From Chloroflexota bacterium (lineage in GTDB: Bacteria; Chloroflexota; Dehalococcoidia; GIF9; UBA5620), in the NCBI GenBank assembly GCA_026389735.1, contig JAPLHH010000142.1, positions 1-17,428 of the forward strand: a DNA stretch of 17,428 nucleotides, given 5' to 3'. The notes beneath the pieces are model-generated. The model had not been told where the DNA came from, searched no databases, and saw nothing but the letters and a program-made list of their open reading frames with translations. Shown piece by piece: positions 6,643-14,658 of the stretch. The position numbers were made by a program, and so were the translations under genes. The first letter of the stretch is position 1. Each line of letters starts with the position of its first letter.

Positions 6643-8574
6643 ATGAAAGAGATAACTCTAACAATCGATGGTAAGCAGGCTAAAGGCAAGGAGGGTGATA
6701 CTGTTCTCGATGTCTGTGAGGCTAACAATATCTATGTGCCAACTCTCTGCCATCTAAAGGGCCTGACTGATGTCGGCGCTTGCCGCATGTGTGTAGTCGA
6801 AATCGAGAGGGAAAGGCGACCTGTGCCAGCCTGTACCTATCCAGCGCGGGATGGTTTGGTTGTACAGACCCAAAATGAAAAACTGGAGAAATATCGCCGG
6901 CTGATTTTGGAACTGATGTTCACCGAACGCAACCATCTGTGCGCTCAGTGCGTAGCCAGCGGCGATTGTGAACTGCAGAGTCTTGCTTATAGATACCAAA
7001 TGGACAATGCTCGTTATCCATATTCCTGGCCGCCATTGCCGCTAGACTCGGCACACGATTATCTAGTCATTGACCACAATCGCTGCATTTTATGTGGCAG
7101 ATGTATCAGAACATGCGATGAAATTGTAGGTGTTCATACGCTCGATTTTAGTTACCGCGGCTGGAAAGACATGGTAGTCGCTGATCTTAATCAACCTCTG
7201 GGAGAATCATCCTGCATATCATGCGGAGCTTGTTTTCAAGCCTGTCCTACGGGGGCAATTTTCTCTAAGGGCAGCGCCTACAAGGGCAAACGTCCAGAAT
7301 CCGAGGAGCTAATCAGCGTCTGCCCAATATGTGGCATCGGCTGCGAGATTAAAGCGTTTGTCAAGAATAACATGTTGGTAAGAATAGACAGCCCTGACCT
7401 TGCCAAGCACCAAGGATTACTCTGCTACAAAGGACGCTTCGCCCCCTTAAATCAAGCGCATGTCCGAATTAAGACGCCGCTGGTGCGAAATGCTCGTGGT
7501 AAGCTTGAGCCTGGCTCCTTAAGCGAAGCTGTAGACATAGTAGCTAAGAAGCTTAGTGAGTTGAAAGTACGCCATGGCAGCAGCAGCATAGCCGGGGTGG
7601 CTTCAAGCCAAGCCAGCAGCGAGGCACTGAAAGCATTCAAGGAGTTTATTACTGGCACAGTCGGTAGTAAGCTCGTCGATAGCCTTGACGGAGACGATTA
7701 CAGGGCTGTTATTAAGGGCATCAGTAATTTCCAGGATAAGGCGGATTTAAACGCCGAAGCACCATTAGAAGAGATTTTCAAAGCTGATTGCGTGCTCTTG
7801 GCCGGTGCTAACCCGTTTGAAAGCCATCCTGTAGCTGGGTCTTACATCGTTCGGGCAGTAAGACAGAACAAGGCAAAACTCATCGTTCTCGACCCGATAC
7901 AAAATGCTTTCTCTTATTACACGACAGTATGGTTGAAGCCGAAGAAAGGCAAGGAGACTCTAGCCCTCAAAAGCCTAACCAAGGCTATTATCGACAACCG
8001 CTTCGTTAAGGATTCTGCCCAGACGAAGAAAACTGCCGCTTCACTTAATGATGTCAATGTTAAGCGAGGCGCTGAAGAAGCTGGAATCAACCCTGATGAG
8101 CTTTCTGACGCCGCTGAGATGCTCGGCAAATCCCAGCACAGTGTTGTCATCTACGGTGAAGGCATTCTGCAACAGCAAAATCCAGGGCTGATAACAGCCC
8201 TCCTTAACCTAGCGGCTGTTTCTGGAAGCCAAAGCGGTGGAAAGCCAAGAATCATATCCCTAAAGCCTAAAGGAAATAGCCGTGGGGCCTGGGATATGGG
8301 TATAGCCAATGCTTCTGAGTCTGTCATAAATAACTTGGCTCAAAACGGTGTGAAGGCCTTATATCTACTATTGGCTGATGACTATGTTGAGACACATGAA
8401 TTGCAGGGGCTTCCCAAAGGAATAGAATTCATGGTGGTTCAGTCCAGCTATCTGTCACCCGTAGCCCAAAAAGCCAATGTCGTTTTGCCATCACCAACTT
8501 GGACAGAGATAGGTGGGAATTACACCACTCTGGATGGTATAGCCAAATCCGAAATCTCAAGACGCTTTAAGTAA
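6643..8574 (+). CDS. Extended HoxU/NuoG-like iron-sulfur subunit with MopB-like C-terminal domain
   Basis: This 643 aa protein should carry electrons from the flavin subunit to HoxY. Visible clusters: [2Fe-2S] (Cys36, 47, 50, 64); His-ligated [4Fe-4S] in the HoxU-style spacing (His98, Cys100, 103, 109); two ferredoxin clusters (Cys148-158 and Cys191-201, each CxxCxxCxxxC); then the N-terminal [4Fe-4S] motif of the molybdopterin oxidoreductase/NuoG fold (Cys227, 230, 234, 261). Cyanobacterial HoxU ends near residue 240; here about 380 further residues resemble the NuoG/FdhA middle domains, but the protein stops before a complete molybdenum-binding domain and I see no catalytic Cys or selenocysteine. 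It is therefore an electron-transfer subunit, not a formate dehydrogenase. It starts three bases after the fusion gene, with GGTAGGAGA inside that gene's end. Confidence 0.85.
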   Translation: MKEITLTIDGKQAKGKEGDTVLDVCEANNIYVPTLCHLKGLTDVGACRMCVVEIERERRPVPACTYPARDGLVVQTQNEKLEKYRRLILELMFTERNHLCAQCVASGDCELQSLAYRYQMDNARYPYSWPPLPLDSAHDYLVIDHNRCILCGRCIRTCDEIVGVHTLDFSYRGWKDMVVADLNQPLGESSCISCGACFQACPTGAIFSKGSAYKGKRPESEELISVCPICGIGCEIKAFVKNNMLVRIDSPDLAKHQGLLCYKGRFAPLNQAHVRIKTPLVRNARGKLEPGSLSEAVDIVAKKLSELKVRHGSSSIAGVASSQASSEALKAFKEFITGTVGSKLVDSLDGDDYRAVIKGISNFQDKADLNAEAPLEEIFKADCVLLAGANPFESHPVAGSYIVRAVRQNKAKLIVLDPIQNAFSYYTTVWLKPKKGKETLALKSLTKAIIDNRFVKDSAQTKKTAASLNDVNVKRGAEEAGINPDELSDAAEMLGKSQHSVVIYGEGILQQQNPGLITALLNLAAVSGSQSGGKPRIISLKPKGNSRGAWDMGIANASESVINNLAQNGVKALYLLLADDYVETHELQGLPKGIEFMVVQSSYLSPVAQKANVVLPSPTWTEIGGNYTTLDGIAKSEISRRFK

Positions 8575-8593
8575 CTAATAAGGAGTTGATCAT

Positions 8594-9130
8594 ATGGCAA
8601 AAGTTAAAGTAGCTACCATCTGGTTAGAAGGCTGCTCTGGCTGTCACATGTCATTTCTAGACATCGATGAAGCGATAATTGATTTAGCCAATGTGGTTGA
8701 ATTCACCAGGACTCCTATAACCGATATAAAGGAGTTCCCACAGGTAGACGTCGGTATAGTAGAGGGCTCTGTGGGTAATACTGAAGAGGAGGAGACCCTC
8801 AAGCATCTAAGAGCCAGCTGTAAGATTCTGATGGCATGGGGTGATTGTGCTTGCTTTGGTGGCGTGTGCGCTATGCGCAGCAGTTTCGACAAAGAAGAGG
8901 TCCTCAAACGTGGCTATATCGAGACCGAGAGTACTTACGAGGGCAAGATACCTGGCCCGCCGGGCGTCCCGGCACTTCTAGACCAGGTAAAACCAGTAAA
9001 TCATGTGGTAAAAGTGGACTGCTTTGTTCCTGGCTGTCCCCCAGAACCTAAAGCTATCCTATATGGCCTAAATGAACTCCTGGCAGGCAGGATACCAGTT
9101 TTGCCCAGCGAAATGATGCGCTTTGATTAA
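8594..9130 (+). CDS. hoxY: [NiFe] hydrogenase small subunit, HoxY type
   Basis: This 178 aa cytosolic small subunit has no Tat signal and holds a single proximal [4Fe-4S] cluster: [12 protein letters not shown] (Cys14, Cys17), GDCACFGG (Cys85) and GCPPEP (Cys148). The short length and lack of the medial and distal cluster domain match group 3d (NAD-linked) enzymes. It relays electrons from the [NiFe] site in HoxH to the HoxU-like subunit encoded just upstream. AAGGAG precedes the ATG. The next gene follows after 17 bases. The N-terminus is recognisably similar to the leftward MvhG-type small subunit, but the two belong to different subgroups. Confidence 0.93.
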   Translation: MAKVKVATIWLEGCSGCHMSFLDIDEAIIDLANVVEFTRTPITDIKEFPQVDVGIVEGSVGNTEEEETLKHLRASCKILMAWGDCACFGGVCAMRSSFDKEEVLKRGYIETESTYEGKIPGPPGVPALLDQVKPVNHVVKVDCFVPGCPPEPKAILYGLNELLAGRIPVLPSEMMRFD

Positions 9131-9147
9131 ATTTGAGAGGTGAAGCG

Positions 9148-10614
9148 ATGGTTTCTGAAGTCAAAAAAGTCAATGAGACAGTTTCCGAAGCCAAAAGAAC
9201 AATTGAGATAAACCCAGTTAGCCGGATTGAAGGACATGGCAAGGTAACTATCCAACTGGATGAAGCAGGCAACGTAGCAGATGCTAAATTTAATGTAACG
9301 CAGTTTCGGGGCTTCGAGAAGTTCTGCGAAGGCAGGGTGCTCTGGGAGATGCCAGCTATCACACCCAGGATTTGCGGAATCTGCCCGGTAAGCCATCATC
9401 TCGGCGCAGCCAAGGCCTGCGACGCGATTTTAGGAGTTGAACTAACTCGCCCGGCTAAATTGTTACGCGAGCTGATGCACATGGGGCAATTTATCCAGTC
9501 TCATGCCCTTCACTTCTTCCATTTAGCCAGCCCTGATCTGCTATTGGGTATGGATGCTGACCCGGCAAAAAGAAATGTGATCGGGTTAATTGCTGAGAAC
9601 CCGGAACTTGCCACGAAAGGCGTAAAACTTCGCAGCTTCGGGCAGACAATCATCCAAAGTCTGGGAGGTAAAAAAGTTCACCCCAACGGTGCCGTACCCG
9701 GTGGAATGAACACACCCTTATCCACCGCTGACCGCGACCATTTTCTCAAGCAGATAGATTGGGCCATTGCCGATACCGGAGTTGCCCTCAATATAATTAA
9801 ACAATACTATGACCAACACAATGACTTTGTATGTACCTGCGCTAGTTTCCCAACAGGCTATCTCGGGCTGGTGGATGAAAACAACAACCTGGAACTCTAC
9901 GATGGCAAATTGAGGCTGCTCGACTCAAAGGGCAAAGTCCTTGAAGACCAGTTCGATCCTTCCAATTATCTTGATATTATCAGGGAACATGTGGAAGATT
10001 GGTCTTATCTCAAGTTTCCGTTTTATAAGAAGCTGGGCTATCCGGCCGGGATTTACCGGGCTGGACCACTCGGCCGACTCAATGTCTGCGACGGGATATC
10101 CACGCATCGAGCCAATGCTGAACTTAAAAACTTCAAGAAACTGGGCAATAATGGCATGGTAGAAGGCTCATTGTATTATCATTATGCCCGCCTTATAGAA
10201 TTACTTTATGCAATCGAACGAACCAAACAACTTTTAGAGGACAGGGATATATGCTCGACCGACCTCATAGTTACATCAAATAGGTACAATGAGCAGGGCG
10301 TTGGTGTCATTGAAGCCCCAAGGGGCACCTTATTCCATCACTACTGGGTGGATGATACCGGGAAGATAACTAAGGTGAACCTCATCGTAGCTACCGGCAA
10401 CAATAATGCGGCTATGAACAAGGCAGTATACACGGTAGCTAAAGAATACATAAAGAATAATAAAATCACCGAAGGAATCCTTAATCGAGTCGAGGTCGCC
10501 ATTCGCTGCTATGACCCTTGTCTTTCCTGTTCAACACACGCTTTAGGTCAAATGCCTTTTAACATCCGGGTCATATCGGCTGATGGTGAACTCGTAAAAG
10601 AGATAACAAGATAG
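9148..10614 (+). CDS. hoxH: [NiFe] hydrogenase large (catalytic) subunit, HoxH type
   Basis: This 488 aa subunit carries the [NiFe] site for reversible H2 oxidation. The two metal-binding motifs are complete: [10 protein letters not shown] (Cys76, Cys79) near the N-terminus and DPCLSCSTH (Cys458, Cys461) near the C-terminus, with the [10 protein letters not shown] motif at the start. After the last His a 24 residue tail remains; by analogy with the family it is removed by a dedicated maturation endopeptidase, whose gene is not in this window. The ATG at 9148 is chosen because GAGAGGTGAA lies directly upstream; an in-frame TTG at 9133 overlaps that site. It is the last gene of the operon and is followed by a terminator. 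No hyp maturation genes are visible here. Confidence 0.94.
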   Translation: MVSEVKKVNETVSEAKRTIEINPVSRIEGHGKVTIQLDEAGNVADAKFNVTQFRGFEKFCEGRVLWEMPAITPRICGICPVSHHLGAAKACDAILGVELTRPAKLLRELMHMGQFIQSHALHFFHLASPDLLLGMDADPAKRNVIGLIAENPELATKGVKLRSFGQTIIQSLGGKKVHPNGAVPGGMNTPLSTADRDHFLKQIDWAIADTGVALNIIKQYYDQHNDFVCTCASFPTGYLGLVDENNNLELYDGKLRLLDSKGKVLEDQFDPSNYLDIIREHVEDWSYLKFPFYKKLGYPAGIYRAGPLGRLNVCDGISTHRANAELKNFKKLGNNGMVEGSLYYHYARLIELLYAIERTKQLLEDRDICSTDLIVTSNRYNEQGVGVIEAPRGTLFHHYWVDDTGKITKVNLIVATGNNNAAMNKAVYTVAKEYIKNNKITEGILNRVEVAIRCYDPCLSCSTHALGQMPFNIRVISADGELVKEITR

Positions 10615-10657
10615 GCCGTTCTATACCCGACCCTTAAATCATCAGAAGCAAACGCTT

Positions 10658-10691
10658 GTAGGCCCCTAACAAAGGGGACCTACTCTTTTGT
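10658..10691 (+). terminator. Rho-independent terminator after hoxH
   Basis: GTAGG (10658-10662) and CCCC (10663-10666) pair with GGGG (10674-10677) and CCTAC (10679-10683), with one bulged A and a seven base loop. A T-rich TCTTTTGT follows at once. It lies 44 bases after the hoxH stop. Confidence 0.75.
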
Positions 10692-10767
10692 ACATACTCA
10701 GTCCTAACTAGGTGGCCATTCGCTTATTGGATGTTTCAAAGAGATGAAAGGCAATTACTGCTTTATT

Positions 10768-10854
10768 CTCTCTCCCCTGGAGGGAGAGAGTTAGAGTGAG
10801 GAGGATCATCTCAGGTTTCACCCTCACCTTAATCCTCTCCCATCAAGGGAGAGG
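10768..10854. repeat. Palindromic repeat element made of two hairpins
   Basis: The left hairpin is CTCTCTCCC/GGGAGAGAG (10768-10776 and 10782-10790, five base loop). The right one is CCTCTCCC/GGGAGAGG (10834-10841 and 10847-10854, five base loop). The parts between them are also inverted (GTGAGG near 10796, CCTCAC near 10822), so the whole element is a larger imperfect palindrome. It resembles the dispersed extragenic repeats found in many bacterial genomes whose spurious translation contains TLILSHQGRG. Confidence 0.7.
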
Positions 10855-10864
10855 AAAATTGTAT

Positions 10865-10886
10865 GGGCAGACCTTCAGGCCTGTCC
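10865..10886. repeat. Short hairpin in the repeat-rich spacer
   Basis: GGGCAGACC (10865-10873) and GGCCTGTCC (10878-10886) pair with one mismatch and one G-T pair around a TTCA loop. It is probably a fragment of another dispersed palindromic repeat. Confidence 0.45.
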
Positions 10887-11042
10887 ACCTCGGACTATCG
10901 CTCCTCGCAATGAAGGTAGCAAAAGACGTCACTAACGTACTGGGCAAATACCAGCCTTTGAATCTGGCGGCTAAAATTAGTAAACTTTAGGAGCTGCCAA
11001 GAGCAAGGCAGTTAAAGCGAAAGACAGCAAGGGGTAAATTTA

Positions 11043-12050
11043 ATGGTGACTGAGCAGCAGGTAAGAGAAAGTCTGGAGGAAATACTGGTTCTAGGCGCTA
11101 TGCGGAACCCGGTAAAGCTAAACTTAGTCCGTGAAATCGTTATTTCGGACCAGAAAGTTGACATCACCCTAGTCTCTGCAGCCCTGAACTCCAACGCACA
11201 AGAGTGGCTGAAATCCAAAGTTGGTGACACTATCAGGCAATTGCCAGGGGTAAGCCAGGCAAATGTCAGCTTCGTCCAGGCCGCGCCTAAAGAAGTTAAC
11301 GATGTCGACTATGTGGTAGCCGTAATGAGCGGCAAAGGCGGTGTAGGCAAGTCTCTAGTGGCAGCGCTTCTCGGCATTGCCCTCGCCCGCCAGGGGAAAG
11401 AGGTCGGTATCCTTGATGCTGACGTTACCGGACCCAGCATCCCCAAGATGTTTGGCCTGAGCGGCGTTCGGCCCAGCGGCACTGAAACAGGCATCTTGCC
11501 GGTTTTATCAAAACTGGGCATCAGTATTATGTCAATCAATCTTCTCCTAGAACACGAGGATGATGCCGTCATCTGGCGCGGACCTATCATCAGCAAAGTC
11601 ATTCAACAGTTCTGGGAAGATGTTCTCTGGGGCAAGCTCGATTATCTTATAGTCGACCTCCCGCCAGGCACCGCCGATGCTCCGCTGACTGTGATGCAGA
11701 CCCTGCCGGTATCCGGGGTAGTCATAGTGCTCAGCCCTCAGGAGCTGGCAGCAATGGTAGTAAAGAAGGCAGTAAGGATGGCTAAGCAAATGAATGTCCC
11801 CATCCTGGGAGTTGTGGAGAACATGAGCTATTTCACACTCCCTGATAGCGGGAAGAGACTGGAGCTGTTTGGCAAGAGCAAGGGCAAGGAAATGGCAGAA
11901 ATCGCCGGGGCTCCACTTTTAGCCCAAATACCCATCGACCCTAAGCTGGCTCAGCTTTGCGACGAAGGTAAAATCGAGCGCTATAGCTCAGAAATATTTG
12001 ATAGCCTCAGCCAGAACTTCATCCAGGCATTCCCTCTCAGGGCAAAATAA
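11043..12050 (+). CDS. mrp: Mrp/NBP35-family P-loop ATPase with N-terminal DUF59 domain; CxxC missing
   Basis: This 335 aa protein has an N-terminal DUF59/MIP18-like domain (about 1-80) and a MinD-like ATPase domain with the deviant Walker A GKGGVGKS (97-104), ILDADVTGPS, and LIVDLPPGTAD (202-212). Mrp/ApbC proteins act as iron-sulfur cluster carriers or loading factors. The ENMSYF motif is present (259-264), but the following CPxC that normally bridges a [4Fe-4S] cluster in the dimer reads LPDS, with Leu266 and Ser269 in place of the two Cys. AAGGGG lies before the ATG. It starts a cluster with an IscU-like scaffold, MobB and a HoxU-like protein, suggesting work in metal-cofactor delivery. 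Family assignment is firm; cluster binding is doubtful. Confidence 0.9.
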   Translation: MVTEQQVRESLEEILVLGAMRNPVKLNLVREIVISDQKVDITLVSAALNSNAQEWLKSKVGDTIRQLPGVSQANVSFVQAAPKEVNDVDYVVAVMSGKGGVGKSLVAALLGIALARQGKEVGILDADVTGPSIPKMFGLSGVRPSGTETGILPVLSKLGISIMSINLLLEHEDDAVIWRGPIISKVIQQFWEDVLWGKLDYLIVDLPPGTADAPLTVMQTLPVSGVVIVLSPQELAAMVVKKAVRMAKQMNVPILGVVENMSYFTLPDSGKRLELFGKSKGKEMAEIAGAPLLAQIPIDPKLAQLCDEGKIERYSSEIFDSLSQNFIQAFPLRAK

Positions 12051-12075
12051 ACTTAGAACATATAGGAGACCGGAT

Positions 12076-12525
12076 ATGACCGATGAATTCGACGAGCTGG
12101 AAAAAGAAATAATGGAAGCGATGAAGAAAGTATATACCGAAACGGCCATTGACCATGCCATGAATCCCCGAAATATAGGCAAAATCCCAAATCCCGATGG
12201 TTTTGGCTCCGCAATCAGCTCCTGCGGAGAGACAATGGAAATACGGCTTAAGGCGAAAGATGGCAGAATAACAGATGCCACTTTTTGGACAGATGGCTGC
12301 AGCACTACCGCCGCCTGTGGTAGCATGGCCACAGAAATAATTAAGGACAAGGATGTAGCGCAGGCATTGGCTATTAATCAAAATGATATCCTGGAAGCTT
12401 TGGGTGGGCTACCTGAGGGCAATCATCACTGCGCCCTGCTAGCCGCCAATGCCGTCAAAGCGGCAATCCAGGATTACATAGCCATTAGAAAGGAGCCATG
12501 GAAAAAGGCCTACAGGAAATGCTGA
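12076..12525 (+). CDS. IscU/NifU-like iron-sulfur cluster assembly scaffold
   Basis: This 149 aa protein is an IscU-type scaffold on which [2Fe-2S] or [4Fe-4S] clusters are built. The three ligand Cys are recognisable: SSCGETM (Cys50), DGCSTTAACGS (Cys75, with an additional Cys81) and NHHCALLAANAV (Cys119). The HAMNPRNIGKIPNPDG segment matches the N-terminal part of the family. It lacks the extra NifU domains. The ATG at 12076 has TAGGAG seven bases before it, and 25 bases separate it from mrp. No cysteine desulfurase is visible in the window, so the sulfur source must be encoded elsewhere. Co-location with mrp supports an iron-sulfur assembly role. Confidence 0.88.
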   Translation: MTDEFDELEKEIMEAMKKVYTETAIDHAMNPRNIGKIPNPDGFGSAISSCGETMEIRLKAKDGRITDATFWTDGCSTTAACGSMATEIIKDKDVAQALAINQNDILEALGGLPEGNHHCALLAANAVKAAIQDYIAIRKEPWKKAYRKC

Positions 12526-12567
12526 AATCTAAAGTTTCCGCCTTCGCTTTCATGGCAATTTAATTGA

Positions 12568-13059
12568 ATGCCTCCCATAGTATCAATTGTAGGTGAATCA
12601 AAATCGGGAAAGACCACCCTCATAGAAGCGCTGATTTCGGAATTGAAATCGAGGGGTCACCGCATAGCTACCATCAAGCATTCTGTGCACAGGTTGAATT
12701 TCGATAAACCAGACAAGGATAGCTGGCGCCACATTCAAGCTGGCAGCAATGCCACAGCTATCGTTTCGCCAGACCAGATTGTGCTAATCAAACCTGCTAC
12801 CCAGGAGCCTGACCTGAACGAGATAGCCCGCCTCTTCGGTGAAGATTATGATATCATCCTTGCCGAAGGTTTTAAGCAGAGCAGCGTACCTAAGATAGAG
12901 GTTCATCGTAAGGCAGTCGGTCCCCCCCTCAGCCACATTAACAACCTCATAGCTATAGCCACTGATGAGCCGCTGGGAACCAAGACCAGACAGTTTTCCT
13001 TATACGACATCAAAGGCCTGGCTGACCTTCTAGAAAACAGCTTTATAAAGCCCAAATAA
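12568..13059 (+). CDS. mobB: MobB-type molybdopterin-guanine dinucleotide biosynthesis adaptor
   Basis: This 163 aa protein has the MobB fold: a Walker A loop GESKSGKTT (9-17), the early TIKHSVHR segment, and the AEGFKQSSVPKIEV motif characteristic of the family. MobB is a GTP-binding helper of MobA in attaching GMP to molybdopterin for molybdenum or tungsten enzymes. No clear Shine-Dalgarno precedes the ATG, which lies 42 bases after the scaffold gene. Neither mobA nor a molybdenum enzyme is visible here; the NuoG-like protein in the hydrogenase operon does not look able to bind the cofactor. Its link to the neighbours is therefore uncertain: it may serve a formate dehydrogenase encoded elsewhere. 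Confidence 0.87.
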   Translation: MPPIVSIVGESKSGKTTLIEALISELKSRGHRIATIKHSVHRLNFDKPDKDSWRHIQAGSNATAIVSPDQIVLIKPATQEPDLNEIARLFGEDYDIILAEGFKQSSVPKIEVHRKAVGPPLSHINNLIAIATDEPLGTKTRQFSLYDIKGLADLLENSFIKPK

Positions 13060-13090
13060 CATAATAAGGAAGTGTTAGCTGGATTTTAAA

Positions 13091-13097
13091 AGAGGAG
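13091..13097 (+). promoter_or_regulatory. Shine-Dalgarno pointing to a CTG start
   Basis: AGAGGAG lies seven bases before CTG at 13105. There is no in-frame ATG, GTG or TTG between the upstream TAA at 13087 and TTG at 13174, which would cut off the N-terminal strand of the ferredoxin fold. Confidence 0.6.
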
Positions 13098-13104
13098 CAA
13101 AAAG

Positions 13105-13773
13105 CTGCTTACTTTAACCATTGATAGCATCGAAGTCAAAGCTAAAGAAGGAACCAGTATCCTCTGGATAGCCTTGGATAACGGGCTTTATATACCTAAT
13201 CTATGCGCCATAAGAGAAGCCAATCCATCTTTTGCTTCCTGCCGCCTCTGCTTTGTGGAAATCGAAGGCAGAGATGCTCCAGTTACTGCCTGCACTGAGC
13301 CGGTCAGCGATGGCATGGTAATACATTTGAACACCCCCAAAGTCAAGAGGCTCCGGAATACCGCATTTGAGCTTCTTCTCAGCCATCACCACCTCGATTG
13401 CGCCAATTGTGCCAAAAACCGAAACTGCGAGCTTCAGAATACGGCTTCCCGCCTTGGTCTGAAGCTGAAGTCTAAGAGGCTTAAACGCATACCCCGTAAT
13501 TTACCTATAGATTCGAGCCATACTCTATTTACCTATGACCCCAATAAGTGCGTTTTATGTGGCAAATGTGTTTGGGTATGTCACCAGCAAGGCTCAGGCA
13601 TACTCGACTTCGCCTTCAGAGGTATTGACACCGTCGTCAGCACCTTCTCAGGTATGCCCTTAGCTGAGGCAGGTTGTACCTCCTGTCTGGCCTGTGTCAC
13701 CGTCTGTCCGGTAGGCTCCCTGGTAGCTAAGCCAGGCGTTGGCCCCATCTTCTTGCCCAGAGCAGGTATATGA
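13105..13773 (+). CDS. Free-standing HoxU/NuoG N-terminal-like iron-sulfur protein
   Basis: This 222 aa protein repeats the layout of the first 205 residues of the HoxU/NuoG-like subunit at 6643: [2Fe-2S] (Cys34, 46, 49, 63), a His-ligated [4Fe-4S] cluster (His95, Cys99, 102, 108) and two ferredoxin clusters (Cys149-159 and Cys191-201). It ends soon after the last cluster, as HoxU does. The predicted CTG start gives an N-terminus MLTLTIDSIEVKAKEGTS that aligns with the family and follows a good ribosome binding site; starting at TTG 13174 would delete the first 23 residues. No flavin or hydrogenase subunit is adjacent. It may be an alternative electron-entry subunit for the upstream hydrogenase or for a formate dehydrogenase, which is inference. 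Confidence 0.85.
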   Translation: MLTLTIDSIEVKAKEGTSILWIALDNGLYIPNLCAIREANPSFASCRLCFVEIEGRDAPVTACTEPVSDGMVIHLNTPKVKRLRNTAFELLLSHHHLDCANCAKNRNCELQNTASRLGLKLKSKRLKRIPRNLPIDSSHTLFTYDPNKCVLCGKCVWVCHQQGSGILDFAFRGIDTVVSTFSGMPLAEAGCTSCLACVTVCPVGSLVAKPGVGPIFLPRAGI

Positions 13774-13792
13774 GATTGTTCACTAAGATGTA

Positions 13793-13830
13793 GTGGCGAG
13801 GCTTTAGCCACGCTTCGCTCGCAATGACAG
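13793..13830. repeat. Dispersed palindromic repeat of the CHCERSEA type
   Basis: GTGGC (13793-13797) and GCCAC (13807-13811) form a stem, followed by GCTTCGCTCGCAATGACAG. Reverse-complemented, this is the familiar extragenic repeat whose spurious translation reads CHCERSEA. It lies 19 bases after the HoxU-like stop and could also end transcription, though no T-tract follows. A related fragment (CTCCTCGCAATGA) lies at 10901-10913. Confidence 0.65.
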
Positions 13831-14002
13831 AGGAGAGTCGGCTCAGCAAATTTGAAATAGACACCCTCTCAAAAAAGGTAAGTATTTACCCTAAGTATGA
13901 TAGGAATGGAAGACTTGTTAATCCTAAATAAAAGATTATGTAAAAATTAGATGACTTATCTTTACAATTATTGTGCAATAAGATTCGTATTCATTGGCGA
14001 GC

Positions 14003-14638
14003 CTATTCTTCCCAAGCGCCCTTACCGATAAGAGGTACAAAGCGACAGCCACCCAGATTTTCAACCAGATTTCCCTTTTTCCTCCTGGTAACTTTGAGCA
14101 AATCCTGCTCCCATCTTGAACCAACCGGAATGACCAGTCGCCCCCCTAATGCTAGCTGCTCAAGCAAGGCGTCAGGGACATGGGGGGCACCAGCAGTAAC
14201 TATTATGGCATCATAAGGTGCTCCATCTGGCCAGCCCAAAGCCTCACCAGCCGTGTGAATCTCAATATTGGCATAACCCAGCTTATCCAGAACCTGCCTG
14301 GCCGACTCAGCCAATTGAGGAACGCGTTCGACGCTAACTACCCATTTGGCCAGCCCAGCTAATATTGCCGTCTGATAGCCGCTTCCAGTACCTAATTCCA
14401 ATACCTTTTCGCCGCCCTTGAGCTCTAAAGCCTGAGTCATCAAAGCCACAATAAAAGGTTGAGAAATAGTCTGCCCGAAGCCAATGCCCAAGGGCATGTC
14501 TTCATAAGCTGCATAGCAATAGTCCGGTGGTACAAAAAGCTCACGGGGAATACGTGACATGACTGATAGCACGCGTTTATCATTGATTTCTTGGCTCAGG
14601 CAATCAATCAGCCTGGCTCGGGATGCCTCTAAACCCAC
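14003..14638 (-). CDS. pcm: Protein-L-isoaspartate O-methyltransferase
   Basis: This 211 aa S-adenosylmethionine-dependent methyltransferase repairs isoaspartyl residues in aged proteins. Family landmarks are PRELFVPPDY (31-40), GFGQTISQP (53-61), and SAM motif I ELGTGSGYQT (81-90), followed by VVSVER and YDAIIVTAGAPHVPDALLEQL. The open frame continues upstream to 14728, but the GTG at 14638 gives the usual family length, has AAAGGTGAT upstream and removes overlap with the preceding small gene. It is the last gene of a leftward run with the xerD-like recombinase and the small membrane protein. It lies tail to tail with the HoxU-like gene. Confidence 0.92.
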   Translation of the reverse strand: MGLEASRARLIDCLSQEINDKRVLSVMSRIPRELFVPPDYCYAAYEDMPLGIGFGQTISQPFIVALMTQALELKGGEKVLELGTGSGYQTAILAGLAKWVVSVERVPQLAESARQVLDKLGYANIEIHTAGEALGWPDGAPYDAIIVTAGAPHVPDALLEQLALGGRLVIPVGSRWEQDLLKVTRRKKGNLVENLGGCRFVPLIGKGAWEE

Positions 14639-14658
14639 GCACCTATCACCTTTGAGCT

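Larger units (their letters stand above)
10615..11042. other. Intergenic spacer with terminator and several palindromic repeats
   Basis: This 428 base gap holds the hydrogenase operon terminator, a paired CTCTCCC/GGGAGAG repeat element, a further hairpin at 10865-10886 and a fragment resembling the repeat at 13793. I see no credible protein gene and no clear promoter for the downstream mrp gene. Confidence 0.7.

Noticed and set aside
6643..8574. Formate dehydrogenase catalytic subunit
   Set aside because: No catalytic Cys or UGA-encoded selenocysteine is seen, and the protein ends before a complete cofactor-binding domain.
10796..10990. 64 codon open frame on the plus strand
   Set aside because: Its translation (TLILSHQGRGK) is that of a palindromic extragenic repeat, and there is no ribosome binding site or family match.
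13793..13830. Intrinsic terminator after the HoxU-like gene
   Set aside because: The stem has no following T-tract, and the sequence matches a dispersed repeat; it is listed as a repeat instead.
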